Below are positions 10,386 to 19,410 of a stretch of DNA of 64,000 bases, in pieces. The notes below the pieces were generated by a model that ran no database searches, was not told the DNA's origin, and saw nothing but the letters and a program-made list of their open reading frames with translations. The stretch is from Nitrosomonas marina (GTDB lineage Bacteria > Pseudomonadota > Gammaproteobacteria > Burkholderiales > Nitrosomonadaceae), in contig NZ_FOIA01000001.1 of NCBI RefSeq assembly GCF_900111605.1, positions 62,001 through 126,000 of the forward strand, read 5' to 3'. Both the position numbers and the translations under genes were made by a program. The stretch's first letter is position 1. Each line of letters opens with the position of its first letter.

Positions 10386-10613
10386 TTTTAATTTACTAAA
10401 AAGAGTGCTGGCCCGTAATTGTAACGAAGCGGCATCAACTGTGACAGTTCGAATAATTTACATGTTATGCTATTGCCATTGCAATTAGTGTACACGTTGC
10501 GTTTCCAGCGACCGTTTTGATATTGAAGTTGTGCATAATAAATTTGCACGGGAACGTGCGAACAAATGATCGTAGCAATTCGTTCTTTCGTGATTGAATA
10601 AAGGAGTATACCG

Positions 10614-11309
10614 TTGTTTGATAAACTGAGAATTCCTTTTTTTTGTGCGTCAGTTGTTTGCCTGGTTATTGTTTTTGCGGTTGAACTGGGTACCCAGTTT
10701 TTTTTAAATACAGATAAAGACAGTCTGGCAACACCAGGACTGGGAATTCTGTACCTGGCCTGGCTGGACTGGCTGTTGCTGTTTACCATTTTACTGATGG
10801 GTACAGCGTTAATCGTACCGGACAGAATTCACGGCCGTATCCAGGGAATCATTACTTTTATTGTCGCTCTGCTGACATTGTTAGGTGCCATTGTTGCGAT
10901 ATTCACTGCATTTGGATTGTTAATGCTTATGGTTTCGCTGCTACTGGCGGTACCATTCGGTACGGCGATTTATTTCGCCGAATTTGCAGATTTCAAAGTG
11001 GGTGCAGCGGCAGCTACGCTGGCATTCATCATGATTTTTAAAGTTGCCTTTGTGATTTTTCTGGTACTGGCACATCAGCGTTTTCTGCAAAACAGGGGAT
11101 TGGTATTTTTGATTGCCACTTCTTTGGTGGCGACGATTTTACTTGGATTTCTGCATGGAATAGCGCCACCGTTTTTAGCCTATATTACCGATGACATCGG
11201 GGCGCTGATCATTGCCATTCTGGCTGCTATTTGGGCGCTGTTTTTTCTTATTGGATCGATTCCAGCTGTTATCAAAGCATTACGGATCGACAGGGCCCTG
11301 AAGCAATAA
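10614..11309 (+). CDS. Polytopic membrane protein, unknown function, TTG start
   Basis: The 231-residue product starts at TTG 10614, set by an AGGAG motif about nine bases upstream; no ATG or GTG fits better. It has six or seven hydrophobic helices (about 5-25, 48-66, 74-98, 98-120, 130-152, 160-182, 190-218) and little polar sequence, ending in a short basic tail. No family was recognised. It is the only plus-strand gene between the protease island and the CIS operon, divergent from the TPR-CHAT gene and convergent with the last CIS gene. A role as membrane component of either neighbour is possible but only positional. Confidence 0.75.
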   Translation: MFDKLRIPFFCASVVCLVIVFAVELGTQFFLNTDKDSLATPGLGILYLAWLDWLLLFTILLMGTALIVPDRIHGRIQGIITFIVALLTLLGAIVAIFTAFGLLMLMVSLLLAVPFGTAIYFAEFADFKVGAAAATLAFIMIFKVAFVIFLVLAHQRFLQNRGLVFLIATSLVATILLGFLHGIAPPFLAYITDDIGALIIAILAAIWALFFLIGSIPAVIKALRIDRALKQ

Positions 11310-11350
11310 TATCAAATGGCCCAACAGCAATACTCGCGCTCAATTAAAAA

Positions 11351-11899
11351 TTACTCAAATTCAATGTTGACTTTCCGCTGATCGGTGCAATTTTTGCATT
11401 CGACAAAAATCGTTGCAACAGTTTTGCCTTGCATATCTGCATTCCCCAGGATGACAAAATTAATCGTGTCGTCACCGGATTCATCTGAAGGCCATGAAAA
11501 TGGTTCCTGTTTATCACCATCCGTCGGCAAAAAAGTAATTCTCAATCTAACATTGCGTTTATCAGGCCTGAGGGACAGCTTCTTAAATGATCCGTCAAAA
11601 CCGGGTACTGTGATCTCGCATTCGGGCGTTTGTTCGTTCAGCTGAAATCCCTTCTTGGAATGCGTACAATTGATGTCTACATCATCAGGCTGGAGCGAAG
11701 CGGCGAACGGCGCAAGTAGTTTGTCAATAACATTAACCCAGCTGTTTTTTTTGTAATCTGACGCGACTTCCTGCTGCCGCTCCTTGCTTTCGCCGGATAC
11801 GCCATGGTTCGGTTTTTCGACTAGATTTAGACTCAACCCGACAACAAAGATCGCCATCAGCAGGAATAAGCAGATGATGACGATCTTTGTTGTACTCAT
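11351..11899 (-). CDS. Membrane-anchored protein at end of CIS operon
   Basis: The 182-residue product has one N-terminal membrane segment (about 6-27) with a short basic N-terminus, so the rest should face the periplasm. A linker leads to a beta-rich domain of about 80-182 residues with four cysteines, two in CKNC near the C-terminus, which may form disulfides. No family was recognised. It follows the PASTA protein gene by 15 bases on the same strand and is very probably the last gene of the CIS operon. Together the two could form an envelope attachment for the particle; this is inference from topology and position. Confidence 0.7.
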   Translation of the reverse strand: MSTTKIVIICLFLLMAIFVVGLSLNLVEKPNHGVSGESKERQQEVASDYKKNSWVNVIDKLLAPFAASLQPDDVDINCTHSKKGFQLNEQTPECEITVPGFDGSFKKLSLRPDKRNVRLRITFLPTDGDKQEPFSWPSDESGDDTINFVILGNADMQGKTVATIFVECKNCTDQRKVNIEFE

Positions 11900-11914
11900 G
11901 GCGAATCGGTAGTG

Positions 11915-13141
11915 TTACTGTTCTGAATCTGAATCTTCATCCAGTTCCTCCTCCGGCGCAAGCTGACGCGCAATACGCGCATTGTGCTTGATACCGGAGC
12001 TGATGACTGCTTTCAGGAACGCCGGATGTGCAGTCATTACCTGTTTTTTTGTCGAAACAACAAGCTCGATTTCGGTTTTTTCAGGTACTTTTCCGCTACG
12101 GGGCGTTTGGTCAATTATTGTTCCTTCCGCCAGATCAGATTTGAATTGTGTGCTGATATCACCCAATGCAAGTTTTGCCGATTGCAGCCGTATTAACGCA
12201 TCCTGAAGCTGCATATTTCTGACATTCGGCACATCTATCCCGGTATCGGCGATCGTGAGCGTGACACGGGTTTCTCTTGCGCTGACTTCTGCATCAGGCG
12301 CTGGTGATTGTCCCAGAATGGTTCCGGCAGGTTTCGAGGCGTCAAACTTTGGTTCGGTGATGATATTCCGCTGGTTGAAGCCTTTGCTTGTCAGGCGCTC
12401 TTTTGCTCCTTGCAATGTCATGTCTCTGATATCAGGCATGACGGTGACAGAATCTGCCAGTATCAGTGTTACAGTGGTGTTGTGCGCATCAACTTTCTCG
12501 GTTGCCTCAGGTGTCTGTTCCAGCACTGTTCCGGCTGCACTGGAAGCATCAAACCGTATTTCCGTTTCTATTTCGGTAAATTCCAGGTCTTCCAGCAGGG
12601 ATTTTGCCTCTTCGAAAGGTTTTCCCGACACATTCGGCATGATCACTGATAGGCTGTCTTTTTGCTCGGCTGATGTTTCGTCGTCCGGCCCGCTGAAGAT
12701 ATAATAACCGGCTGCCAGCGAAGCGATCACTAAAATACCTACCAGCAGCCAGATAAGCCACATTTTGGATTTGGGTTCTGGTTCATCGTGCACTTCTTCC
12801 CGCGCCGGAACATTGACCGCGATGGTTTCGCTTTCTGTATAGTCCTCATCAGAATTCTCGATGTTATACACCAGCAGGCGCAGTTTATAGCTGCCTTCCG
12901 CTGCATCGTCCGCATTGATTTGAACTGAAAAATGGTCGGTGGCGTCGATTTCGAGCTTTTTCTCGGGTTTGTCCACGATACTGAACCACGATTCTTTTGC
13001 AGGTTCCTCGGTAATTATTTTGGCACCGACCCTTAACTGAGCAGCGCTGACATTATTTACGTTAAACTGAATGCTCGCCTGACCGTTTTTATCGCAGGTC
13101 ACTGTATCCGAAGACTGGGTAATTTCGACTATTTTGACCAT
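11915..13141 (-). CDS. Membrane-anchored Ig-like/triple-PASTA protein of CIS operon
   Basis: The 408-residue product has three parts. Residues 1-112 form an Ig-like beta domain with no signal peptide before it. One transmembrane helix spans about 127-149. Three PASTA domains follow at about 165-229, 232-298 and 301-363, each with the usual pattern: '[17 protein letters not shown]' at the start, then Gly-Thr-(Val/Ile), then Gln-(Thr/Ser)-Pro. An acidic tail ends the protein. PASTA domains are best known from penicillin-binding proteins and Ser/Thr kinases that bind peptidoglycan fragments in Gram-positives. The topology suggests the N-domain in the cytoplasm and the PASTA part in the periplasm. 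It lies 15 bases downstream of the tail protein I gene within the CIS operon. A role in tethering the particle to the cell envelope is inferred. A sensor of cell-wall state is the alternative. Confidence 0.85.
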   Translation of the reverse strand: MVKIVEITQSSDTVTCDKNGQASIQFNVNNVSAAQLRVGAKIITEEPAKESWFSIVDKPEKKLEIDATDHFSVQINADDAAEGSYKLRLLVYNIENSDEDYTESETIAVNVPAREEVHDEPEPKSKMWLIWLLVGILVIASLAAGYYIFSGPDDETSAEQKDSLSVIMPNVSGKPFEEAKSLLEDLEFTEIETEIRFDASSAAGTVLEQTPEATEKVDAHNTTVTLILADSVTVMPDIRDMTLQGAKERLTSKGFNQRNIITEPKFDASKPAGTILGQSPAPDAEVSARETRVTLTIADTGIDVPNVRNMQLQDALIRLQSAKLALGDISTQFKSDLAEGTIIDQTPRSGKVPEKTEIELVVSTKKQVMTAHPAFLKAVISSGIKHNARIARQLAPEEELDEDSDSEQ

Positions 13142-13155
13142 GTATGCTTCTCCTT

Positions 13156-13701
13156 TTAATGAGGGCTAAACTCCAAATAATGTGTCACGTATACCGGTTT
13201 CTCTTGTTCGATGATTCTTTCGATCATTACTTGATATTTTTGCGCGGCTTTGGGAGCAGATATTTTTATGTGAAACGGTATCACATCATTATTTTCCTGC
13301 AAAACATTTTCGTCAATAGTAAAGCCCTGTATGCCTGTGGCGGTTTCAAGAAATAATTGCAGACCGGCAGCCGTTCCTCGTAATTTCGATAATCGGGTCG
13401 CCGCCACAATCAGTTCGCGCAAGCGCCCGCTATCGAGCTGCTGCAGCAATTCATTGTCGGTGCCGGCTGAACCAGGTGTTGAAGTAAAAAAACGGTCTAA
13501 ATCTACCCAGCTTGCCAGAAATGGCAAAAAATTATCCGGGGTAGCGTAGGGATCAAAATAAACAGGCAATTGCTGAAGAATCAATTCAGCCGGTTCTGAC
13601 AAACCTTCCACCGCTTGTAACAGCCCATAAAGTGGCGAACCGGGCTGATCGGTTCTTTGAAATATCTCCGGCAACAACTGCTTGAATTCCTGATGCTTCA
13701 T
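13156..13701 (-). CDS. CIS baseplate protein, tail protein I family (TIGR02242-like)
   Basis: The 181-residue product starts at ATG 13701, directly after the stop of the upstream baseplate J gene. An open frame extends farther upstream, but that part runs through the baseplate J gene and is not credible protein. Residues about 45-130 match phage tail protein I and TIGR02242 patterns: '[21 protein letters not shown]' is cut here as LPVYFDP then a [13 protein letters not shown] core, followed by an R-rich helix, '[14 protein letters not shown]' and a TG motif. These proteins form part of the baseplate wedge, next to the J protein, in contractile particles. Gene order (J protein then tail protein I) is as in phages and Afp-like clusters. 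Confidence 0.88.
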   Translation of the reverse strand: MKHQEFKQLLPEIFQRTDQPGSPLYGLLQAVEGLSEPAELILQQLPVYFDPYATPDNFLPFLASWVDLDRFFTSTPGSAGTDNELLQQLDSGRLRELIVAATRLSKLRGTAAGLQLFLETATGIQGFTIDENVLQENNDVIPFHIKISAPKAAQKYQVMIERIIEQEKPVYVTHYLEFSPH

Positions 13702-13702
13702 T

Positions 13703-16291
13703 TTAGCTGCTGATCTCGATTTCGTGCGTGCCTGAATAAAACAGCCAATTCGGTGGTATTCGCACTTCGTCACTGAATTCATGCTGGGAGCATTTGGCAT
13801 AATGCAGGCCGCTGTCCAGGCTGCGGTATGCGCCCAGTAAGCTGCCGGCCATAATAACATTGGAACTGACCGCGCCGGCCACTGTGTCAATTGTTTCCAG
13901 TTTGCCAACATCTCTTAATGGCAGACCGCATTCGGAAGCGCTTAATGTTTCCCACTCGGGATTGTGCAAATCGGAATTCAGTCTCAGCACGCCCAATCGG
14001 TACGAGGCAGCCAATACAAATGCTCCCTGGAAGGCCAGCGATCTGCACCCGCCGGCCGACCAGTTTCTTGAATATGCCTTCCAGCCTTCGGGGTTGACAG
14101 CAGATTCTGAAAAAGCCCAACGAAAACAGCCCTTCCCCTGATCAGAGCCCGGTGCGGCGATGCCAGCCCAAAGATACCGATGAGGACCTTTGTGTTGCAC
14201 TGAAAGCACTTCGATCAGTTCTCCTGCGAGGCCAATATTTTGGAAACTACCCGATTTCCCGCCTTCAGATGATAAATAAACACCTTTGTTTTCATAACCG
14301 GCCGCTGCGACAAAAGTACGTCCTCCAAGTGCTGATGAAACTGTGACGGCGCGAAAACCATGTTCCGGAAGTTTTGCATCAACAAGAATCTGCACAGGGA
14401 CAGCCTTTTGTTGCAGACTTAATTCATAAAGCCCTTTTTCGCTTGCCAGTATAAGATATGGAAATCCATCCCGATCCACCCATGCGATATCGTCGATGTT
14501 AAATTGAAATTGTTGCGCGGCTATCCAGGTCTGTCCGCAATCTCTGGAAATTTTTACAGATGAAATGTGCGAGGATACTCTTGTCGTAACAGCAAGCAGG
14601 CCGGCGTGACGGATACTGTGACATGATTCGATCGGAAAAGACTGAATTCGTTCAACCGTCTCACCCTCAAAACGCGCGATCAATTCCCAGCCGTAACCAT
14701 CGTTTATAGATCTGAATACACGCTCGTCGCACCCACTGTACCATGCATGCGGCTGAAAAGCATCAGCGCAGATATCGACAATTCTTGTATCAGGCACATC
14801 GTCAATAATCATTTGCATCGTATCAACTGAAAGTACTGCTGGTTCAGATCCAATAATCTTGTAGACATCCCATGCTTTCAGGCTCTGGCCAAAAGGCCAG
14901 GGTGCCTTGGTGCCGGTCGGTAGTTTAACCGGGCAAATACTGCTATAAAGTTCGTGCAAAACTCTTTGCCTGACCTGGGCGGCCTGTTCTTCTCGGTGAA
15001 TTGTTATTTTTGCCTTGATACTGACTTTTTTGTAATTCATCCAATTGACGATGCAGTGTGTTCCGAGTGGTTTTCTGCTATCCAATACAGCCTGGATTTG
15101 CTTTCGTACCGCTTCAATGTGATGGGACTGCAGGCTGTCGGCAGTAATCGAATGTAATTGACCAGCACCAGCATTAATTTCGGGAACTAGCGTGATTTCA
15201 ACCGTTCCTGGGGTGGCATGCGCCCAAAGCTGTGCCTGGGTGAAAGCTCTTGCCCGGTTTACTGCGCCGGAGCATTGAGTGGCGATAAGTTCGAAATCTC
15301 TGGCAGTGACTGCACGGCTTAGAGAATGTAGTTCCTGAGGCCCTCTGGTCAAAGCATTTTGTAGCGATTCCTGGTCGCGTCCGCCTGTCGCTGGCTCCGG
15401 ATTTGTGACCGACACACCGGTTATGGGATCTTTTAACACCGTAAGTAGGTTCTCGGAAACATTACCTTTTGATCCGCCGCCGTATCGATACCAGACGCGG
15501 ATTTCTTGCCCGGCGGGTGGGATTGCGGCCAGTGCCTCAGGTGCTGGTTTCATTAACCCGGAACCATCCTTACGATGCACGGCCGGTGCGAAAGTAATCG
15601 TACCGGCTTGCCGATCAGCGATGTAGACGAAGGGATTGTTGCTGCAATCCGAGAAGTTCTCGACTTCTGCCCAAACTCGATAGGTTTTATCCAAATGTCT
15701 GACAGCAGCGGCATGTCCTTCGAACGTATCAGGTGTAGTTTCAACACCAACAATCAAGTCCAGTTTGTCGGATGTCGGGGAGATGATTGGTGCGTGTTTG
15801 ACGGCCAGCGTGAGTCCGGGCAGGCCAGTACCAGCACCCAGGAGCTCGGCATCAACCTGGTTGCAATGATAAGCCCGGGCCTGGGCAGTTGTCTCGCCGG
15901 CCGGTATTGTAACCGCTTCCGTCAGGGTAAATACCGGCGCATCTGTGCCGGAAGGACTGTTTGCTGTCATAACGCGTGTTTTGAGGGGAATTTCTACAGC
16001 CTGCGGTTGTGGTTTGCCGAGGGAAAAAATGAGTGTGACCTGCGCTGCGGAAGGTGGCGTTAGTCTGACGCCGATCAGTTTCAGGAATTCGATATAGGCT
16101 TTTTCCGGAATCCTGTTCAGGCGGAAAAGCATTGTCTCGGTGAGAAAAGCAAATGCTTCAAGCAAAACAATGCCAGGATCACCGGGTGAAAGATCATTCC
16201 ATTCAGGGCAGTGCTGTCTGATTCTGAGTTTGGCAGCTTCAACCAGATCCTTGAATGTTCGATCATCTAAATTAGGTGATTGCATTGGCAT
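13703..16291 (-). CDS. CIS baseplate J-like wedge protein with C-terminal Asp-box extension
   Basis: The 862-residue product has two parts. Residues 1 to about 500 are a baseplate J/gp47-like (Afp11-like) protein, with 'LSPGDPGIVLLEAFAFLTE' near the N-terminus and the conserved 'GGRDQESLQNALTRGP' and 'SRAVTARDFELIA' segments at about 300-340. From about residue 515 to the end there is an unrelated beta-rich region. It has recurring Asp-box/BNR-like motifs such as FRSINDGYGWE, KISRDCGQTW, YLSSEGGKSG and YRSLDSGLHY. This looks like a sialidase- or sortilin-type beta-propeller. J proteins in Afp-like particles form the wedge ring; an extra propeller might point outwards and bind a surface or a partner. 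The start overlaps the gp25 stop by one base. The extension is in frame, with no sign of frameshift. Confidence 0.88.
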   Translation of the reverse strand: MPMQSPNLDDRTFKDLVEAAKLRIRQHCPEWNDLSPGDPGIVLLEAFAFLTETMLFRLNRIPEKAYIEFLKLIGVRLTPPSAAQVTLIFSLGKPQPQAVEIPLKTRVMTANSPSGTDAPVFTLTEAVTIPAGETTAQARAYHCNQVDAELLGAGTGLPGLTLAVKHAPIISPTSDKLDLIVGVETTPDTFEGHAAAVRHLDKTYRVWAEVENFSDCSNNPFVYIADRQAGTITFAPAVHRKDGSGLMKPAPEALAAIPPAGQEIRVWYRYGGGSKGNVSENLLTVLKDPITGVSVTNPEPATGGRDQESLQNALTRGPQELHSLSRAVTARDFELIATQCSGAVNRARAFTQAQLWAHATPGTVEITLVPEINAGAGQLHSITADSLQSHHIEAVRKQIQAVLDSRKPLGTHCIVNWMNYKKVSIKAKITIHREEQAAQVRQRVLHELYSSICPVKLPTGTKAPWPFGQSLKAWDVYKIIGSEPAVLSVDTMQMIIDDVPDTRIVDICADAFQPHAWYSGCDERVFRSINDGYGWELIARFEGETVERIQSFPIESCHSIRHAGLLAVTTRVSSHISSVKISRDCGQTWIAAQQFQFNIDDIAWVDRDGFPYLILASEKGLYELSLQQKAVPVQILVDAKLPEHGFRAVTVSSALGGRTFVAAAGYENKGVYLSSEGGKSGSFQNIGLAGELIEVLSVQHKGPHRYLWAGIAAPGSDQGKGCFRWAFSESAVNPEGWKAYSRNWSAGGCRSLAFQGAFVLAASYRLGVLRLNSDLHNPEWETLSASECGLPLRDVGKLETIDTVAGAVSSNVIMAGSLLGAYRSLDSGLHYAKCSQHEFSDEVRIPPNWLFYSGTHEIEISS

Positions 16292-16716
16292 CAGATTTTG
16301 GCTCCCATAAGGTGGTAGGCAATGGTCAACTGTTCCGGCTGATTCAGTTTCCGTATGCGATATTCGAGGGTAATATCCATCAAACTGGGTTCGTCTTCAT
16401 TGGTATTCGCGTCTATGTGAATGATATCAATACGTGGCTCCCATTGTTCGAGCGCCGTTCTGACATAATGAATAGCCAGGCCATGTGTGGTTGCATCGTT
16501 TGGCATAAAAGCCAGCTGGTGCAGATTGCACCCGTACTTGGGCCGCATCACTCTTTCGCCCGGTATGGTGGACATCAACAACAGGATGGATTGGCGAATG
16601 GCAGCACGGCCACTGGCCATGGAAATTTTTCCGTTTGGTTCGATATAAAGACCCGTGCCCTGAATTCCGATATCGGGGTGGTTGAATCGCCAGGCGGTAT
16701 TCAGTCTGTTAGCCAT
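16291..16716 (-). CDS. CIS baseplate protein, gp25/GPW family (Afp9-like)
   Basis: The 141-residue product starts at ATG 16716, which shares a base with the TGA of the upstream PAAR-like gene; the longer open frame upstream is a shadow. The sequence shows the gp25 pattern: 'AIRQSILLLMSTIPGERVM' then 'PKYGCNLHQLAF', then a helix with 'YVRTALEQWEPRI', ending in beta strands. gp25-like proteins join the baseplate to the first sheath ring and trigger contraction. Position between the spike-tip gene and the J gene is the usual one for Afp/PVC-type clusters. Confidence 0.92.
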   Translation of the reverse strand: MANRLNTAWRFNHPDIGIQGTGLYIEPNGKISMASGRAAIRQSILLLMSTIPGERVMRPKYGCNLHQLAFMPNDATTHGLAIHYVRTALEQWEPRIDIIHIDANTNEDEPSLMDITLEYRIRKLNQPEQLTIAYHLMGAKI

Positions 16717-17054
16717 CAGATCTCCGAAACAAGCATTTGTCCGGCGCTGCGAACTTTGTAAGTGACGGTTCCGGGTGGTGTGCCGTCTGTTAAACCGGTT
16801 ACGTTCGACAAGCAAACTCGGTGTCCGTTGATCCGTAGCAATGAAGAGTAGCCACGGGTTACTTTCAGCGTCGTCGTGCAGGGTTTTATCGAGGGGCCGG
16901 TATTGGGGCAGCCGGTAATTGTTTTGTTCTCGGGATCCCGGGCAACTAATACGCGCCTGCCTTTGATTCTGACAAAATTCTGCGTTGCAATGTTCGATAT
17001 AATGCCTAATTCGTGTGCGCAGACCAATACTGCATTTTCAGTCAACCAGCGCAT
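16716..17054 (-). CDS. PAAR-like spike-tip protein
   Basis: The 112-residue product is short, beta-rich and placed directly after the VgrG-like spike gene, where Afp10/PAAR genes sit. Possible metal ligands are Cys12 and His14 near the N-terminus and Cys49 and Cys59 in the middle (TGCPNTGPSIKPC). A later 'RINGHRVCLSNVTGLTDG' segment resembles the repeated hairpins of PAAR-like DUF4280 proteins. Such proteins sharpen the spike and often carry cargo; no cargo domain is attached here. The assignment rests as much on position as on sequence. Start ATG overlaps the stop of the spike gene by one base. Confidence 0.7.
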   Translation of the reverse strand: MRWLTENAVLVCAHELGIISNIATQNFVRIKGRRVLVARDPENKTITGCPNTGPSIKPCTTTLKVTRGYSSLLRINGHRVCLSNVTGLTDGTPPGTVTYKVRSAGQMLVSEI

Positions 17055-18628
17055 TATGAAGCCTCCTCAAAGTCAATTCTTTTACCGCGAATGGTTATCT
17101 TGTTACCCGGGGCTTCAATCACTAAATTTGTTTCCGAGTGTATCGTCATCCGGTCATCTGTTAATGTGATTGAACTGCCGTTGTTACGTGTGATTCCGAT
17201 TTCCGCGGGTGTCAAACTGATATAGTGTCCGTTTTGCGTCTCAATTCGAATTGTGTTTTCGGTGTCATCCAGTAGAAAACGCTGTTTGCCTGCGGTTTGT
17301 GTGACAAACCGTTTGACGGCACCCTGGTCCACAACCGTGTCAGGGATCTGTTCTTCGCCATAAAGACCCCCCAGAACAATCGGCTGGGCAGGTTCTTCAT
17401 TAACGAAGAGTAATAAAACGTTATCACCCACATCAGGCAAAATGAGCTGGCCTTTGCTGGCGCCTGCACCGGGGACTAAAACTTCAAGCCAGTCTGTTTC
17501 GATATCGTTATAGGTGGGTAAAGAAACTTTGATACGCCCCAGGTTATCCGGATCGTTTACCTGAGACACAATGCCAACAGTGGCGTTTTTCGATGCTTTT
17601 TTCTGAACAGATGCAAGAACCGGTGTGGCAGTGTGAATTTCCGAAAAAAATCCTTTGTCAGGAGTGATTGAATGGCAGATCTCTGTCAGGACATAGCGGC
17701 TTTCCAGTGACGCATTTACGCCTGATACTTGTACGGCCGCGCCGGGCGTCAGATTTACATTACCTTGTGCAATACCCCAGAGCGTGACCTGTTGCGCAAC
17801 CCGCCTGTCCAGTTCGTTCTGTGCGGCGGTTTCAGCCAAATGATCATTCTCACAGTTATAATCGACGATAGTGCGTTGTCCATCTGCGCTGAATCGGGCT
17901 GTATCAATAAATTTGTGTACCGGCATTTCCGTGCTGGCAGTTTGCGCATTTTTTACGTGGGAAGCTGCACGTTGCAGGTTCCAGCCGGTCGTGTTGACAG
18001 ATTCTGTGATTGTGTCGGCATTGACTGAAAAACGGGCCTCAAACAGATTTTCCCCCAGCGTCAGGCGTTCGCCTGTTTCATATCCATCTAGGCCGGTTAT
18101 ACGCAGGTCGTGTTTATTTAAAAAAAAGTATAATCCATAACTTTCTCCCAGTTCAGACAGAAGCTCCAGATCGGACTGTCTGTATTGCACCAGTCTTGGC
18201 GTTACCGGCGTTGATTTTTTTTCAACAACAGTAATTCCTGCCTCATGTGTTAATTCTTCAGCGAGCTGATAAAAATCCACCTTGACGTGCGTGCGTACCG
18301 GCTGATGCTTGCGTAACCGATGCAGGAGGTCGTAGGCACGAATGTGGATCTGAGGACGTATCGATGCATTGTAGTGCTGTTCAACAGCTGTTATTTGACC
18401 GTAAAACAGGGATTGTTCCTGATGCCCGATTTTAATATGAATTGTTGCGCCCATTTTCGATAACGCTTCCGCCGATATGTCTTCATGTGCTTCCTGCAAA
18501 ACGATCTCGCACTGACTGGGTGAAGACAGGATCTGCCTGACCCGGATTTCATAAATGGTTTGAATGATTCCGCTGGCAAGTGTGGAACCGTCAATTTCAA
18601 TGATGATCTGGGGTACGGTTGAAAACAT
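17054..18628 (-). CDS. CIS spike protein, VgrG/gp27-gp5-like (Afp8-like)
   Basis: The 524-residue product has a gp27-like hub region at about 1-330 and a gp5-like OB-fold at about 360-440 ('GIVSQVNDPDNLGRIKVSLP' through a VGDNVLLLF segment to 'IVLGGLYG'). It ends in a beta-helix tail with 'ISLTPAEIGI' and repeated strands. This is the trimeric spike that is driven out on contraction. It is shorter than T6SS VgrG and lacks a C-terminal effector domain. It follows the CIS_tube/LysM-type hub gene by two bases and overlaps the PAAR-like gene. Confidence 0.92.
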   Translation of the reverse strand: MFSTVPQIIIEIDGSTLASGIIQTIYEIRVRQILSSPSQCEIVLQEAHEDISAEALSKMGATIHIKIGHQEQSLFYGQITAVEQHYNASIRPQIHIRAYDLLHRLRKHQPVRTHVKVDFYQLAEELTHEAGITVVEKKSTPVTPRLVQYRQSDLELLSELGESYGLYFFLNKHDLRITGLDGYETGERLTLGENLFEARFSVNADTITESVNTTGWNLQRAASHVKNAQTASTEMPVHKFIDTARFSADGQRTIVDYNCENDHLAETAAQNELDRRVAQQVTLWGIAQGNVNLTPGAAVQVSGVNASLESRYVLTEICHSITPDKGFFSEIHTATPVLASVQKKASKNATVGIVSQVNDPDNLGRIKVSLPTYNDIETDWLEVLVPGAGASKGQLILPDVGDNVLLLFVNEEPAQPIVLGGLYGEEQIPDTVVDQGAVKRFVTQTAGKQRFLLDDTENTIRIETQNGHYISLTPAEIGITRNNGSSITLTDDRMTIHSETNLVIEAPGNKITIRGKRIDFEEAS

Positions 18629-18630
18629 GA

Positions 18631-19410
18631 TTATTCGCCTGAATCCTGTCTTTCATTGATGCCGTTTTGCCCAGGTGACAATGATTTCAGCCATTCAAGC
18701 GGATCACTTAGACTGTACCGTTGCGCTAGTTCACGCCATTGGTAAGGGTCGCCAGTCTGATGAAAGGCAGATAAATCGATTCTTTCATTCGCATTCTCCG
18801 GTAATTCGAGTTGCGCATCTGCTATCTCGGAAAACAAGTCTTCATTCTGAAATTCAGTTGTTTCGGCTAAATTCAGTTGCTCTATGGCAATACCAGCTGT
18901 CTGTTGTTCTTCAACTGGCCACATCTCGCTTTCAAGTAGTGACGAAGTGGGTTGTTCCTGCATTCTGATAAGCCTTAGTCTTAGCCAGGAACGACGTGGT
19001 ATGCCCTGGGGTGAAAATGATTCCAGTTTTTCTGCGATTGCTGAAATCACTCCGGGTATGTTCCAGGATTTTCCCCAGATGAAACGACATACAGCCGGAC
19101 GGTGCATGCGGTCACTGCGTTGCTGGTTTTCTGCAAGGTTCCAGATGGGTTGAGTGAGGTCGCGTACATTCTGGCTGACAATAGATGAACCTGGAATCGT
19201 TACATCAAAAACCAGATCCAGTTCGATGGTAGTTGTGCCGGCACCGGTAAACAAAAGTGGATTATCTCCGCTTCTGTCGGCGCTGATCAGTCCACTCAAT
19301 GACTCCCGTGGTCGTACGCCAGTTGTTCGGCGCATTACGACGGTTTCTGGATTGAGCAGACAGCTCAATCTGTCATTACTGTCCTCTACCAGGAATGTTA
19401 CCCGCTCCAA
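18631..19410 (-). CDS. CIS hub protein with CIS_tube/LysM-like architecture (Afp7-like)
   Basis: The 259-residue product begins with a beta domain typical of CIS tube-initiator proteins: 'DRLSCLLNPETVVMRRTTGV' near the N-terminus and the 'TTIELDLVFDV' strand at about 60-70. The C-terminus has a LysM-like segment 'DPYQWRELAQRYSLSDPLEWL' at about 224-245. In Afp/PVC particles this protein connects the spike to the tube. The start overlaps the end of the preceding gene by 13 bases, as expected for translational coupling. Assignment as Afp7-type is good; the exact residue limits of the LysM part are uncertain. Confidence 0.82.
   Translation of the reverse strand: MERVTFLVEDSNDRLSCLLNPETVVMRRTTGVRPRESLSGLISADRSGDNPLLFTGAGTTTIELDLVFDVTIPGSSIVSQNVRDLTQPIWNLAENQQRSDRMHRPAVCRFIWGKSWNIPGVISAIAEKLESFSPQGIPRRSWLRLRLIRMQEQPTSSLLESEMWPVEEQQTAGIAIEQLNLAETTEFQNEDLFSEIADAQLELPENANERIDLSAFHQTGDPYQWRELAQRYSLSDPLEWLKSLSPGQNGINERQDSGE

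Noticed and set aside
13702..13911. N-terminal extension of the tail protein I gene
   Set aside because: The extension lies inside the baseplate J coding region in another frame and reads as shadow protein; ATG 13701 is directly after the J stop.
16717..16815. N-terminal extension of the gp25 gene
   Set aside because: Overlaps the PAAR-like gene in another frame; ATG 16716 overlaps its stop and begins the family-like sequence.
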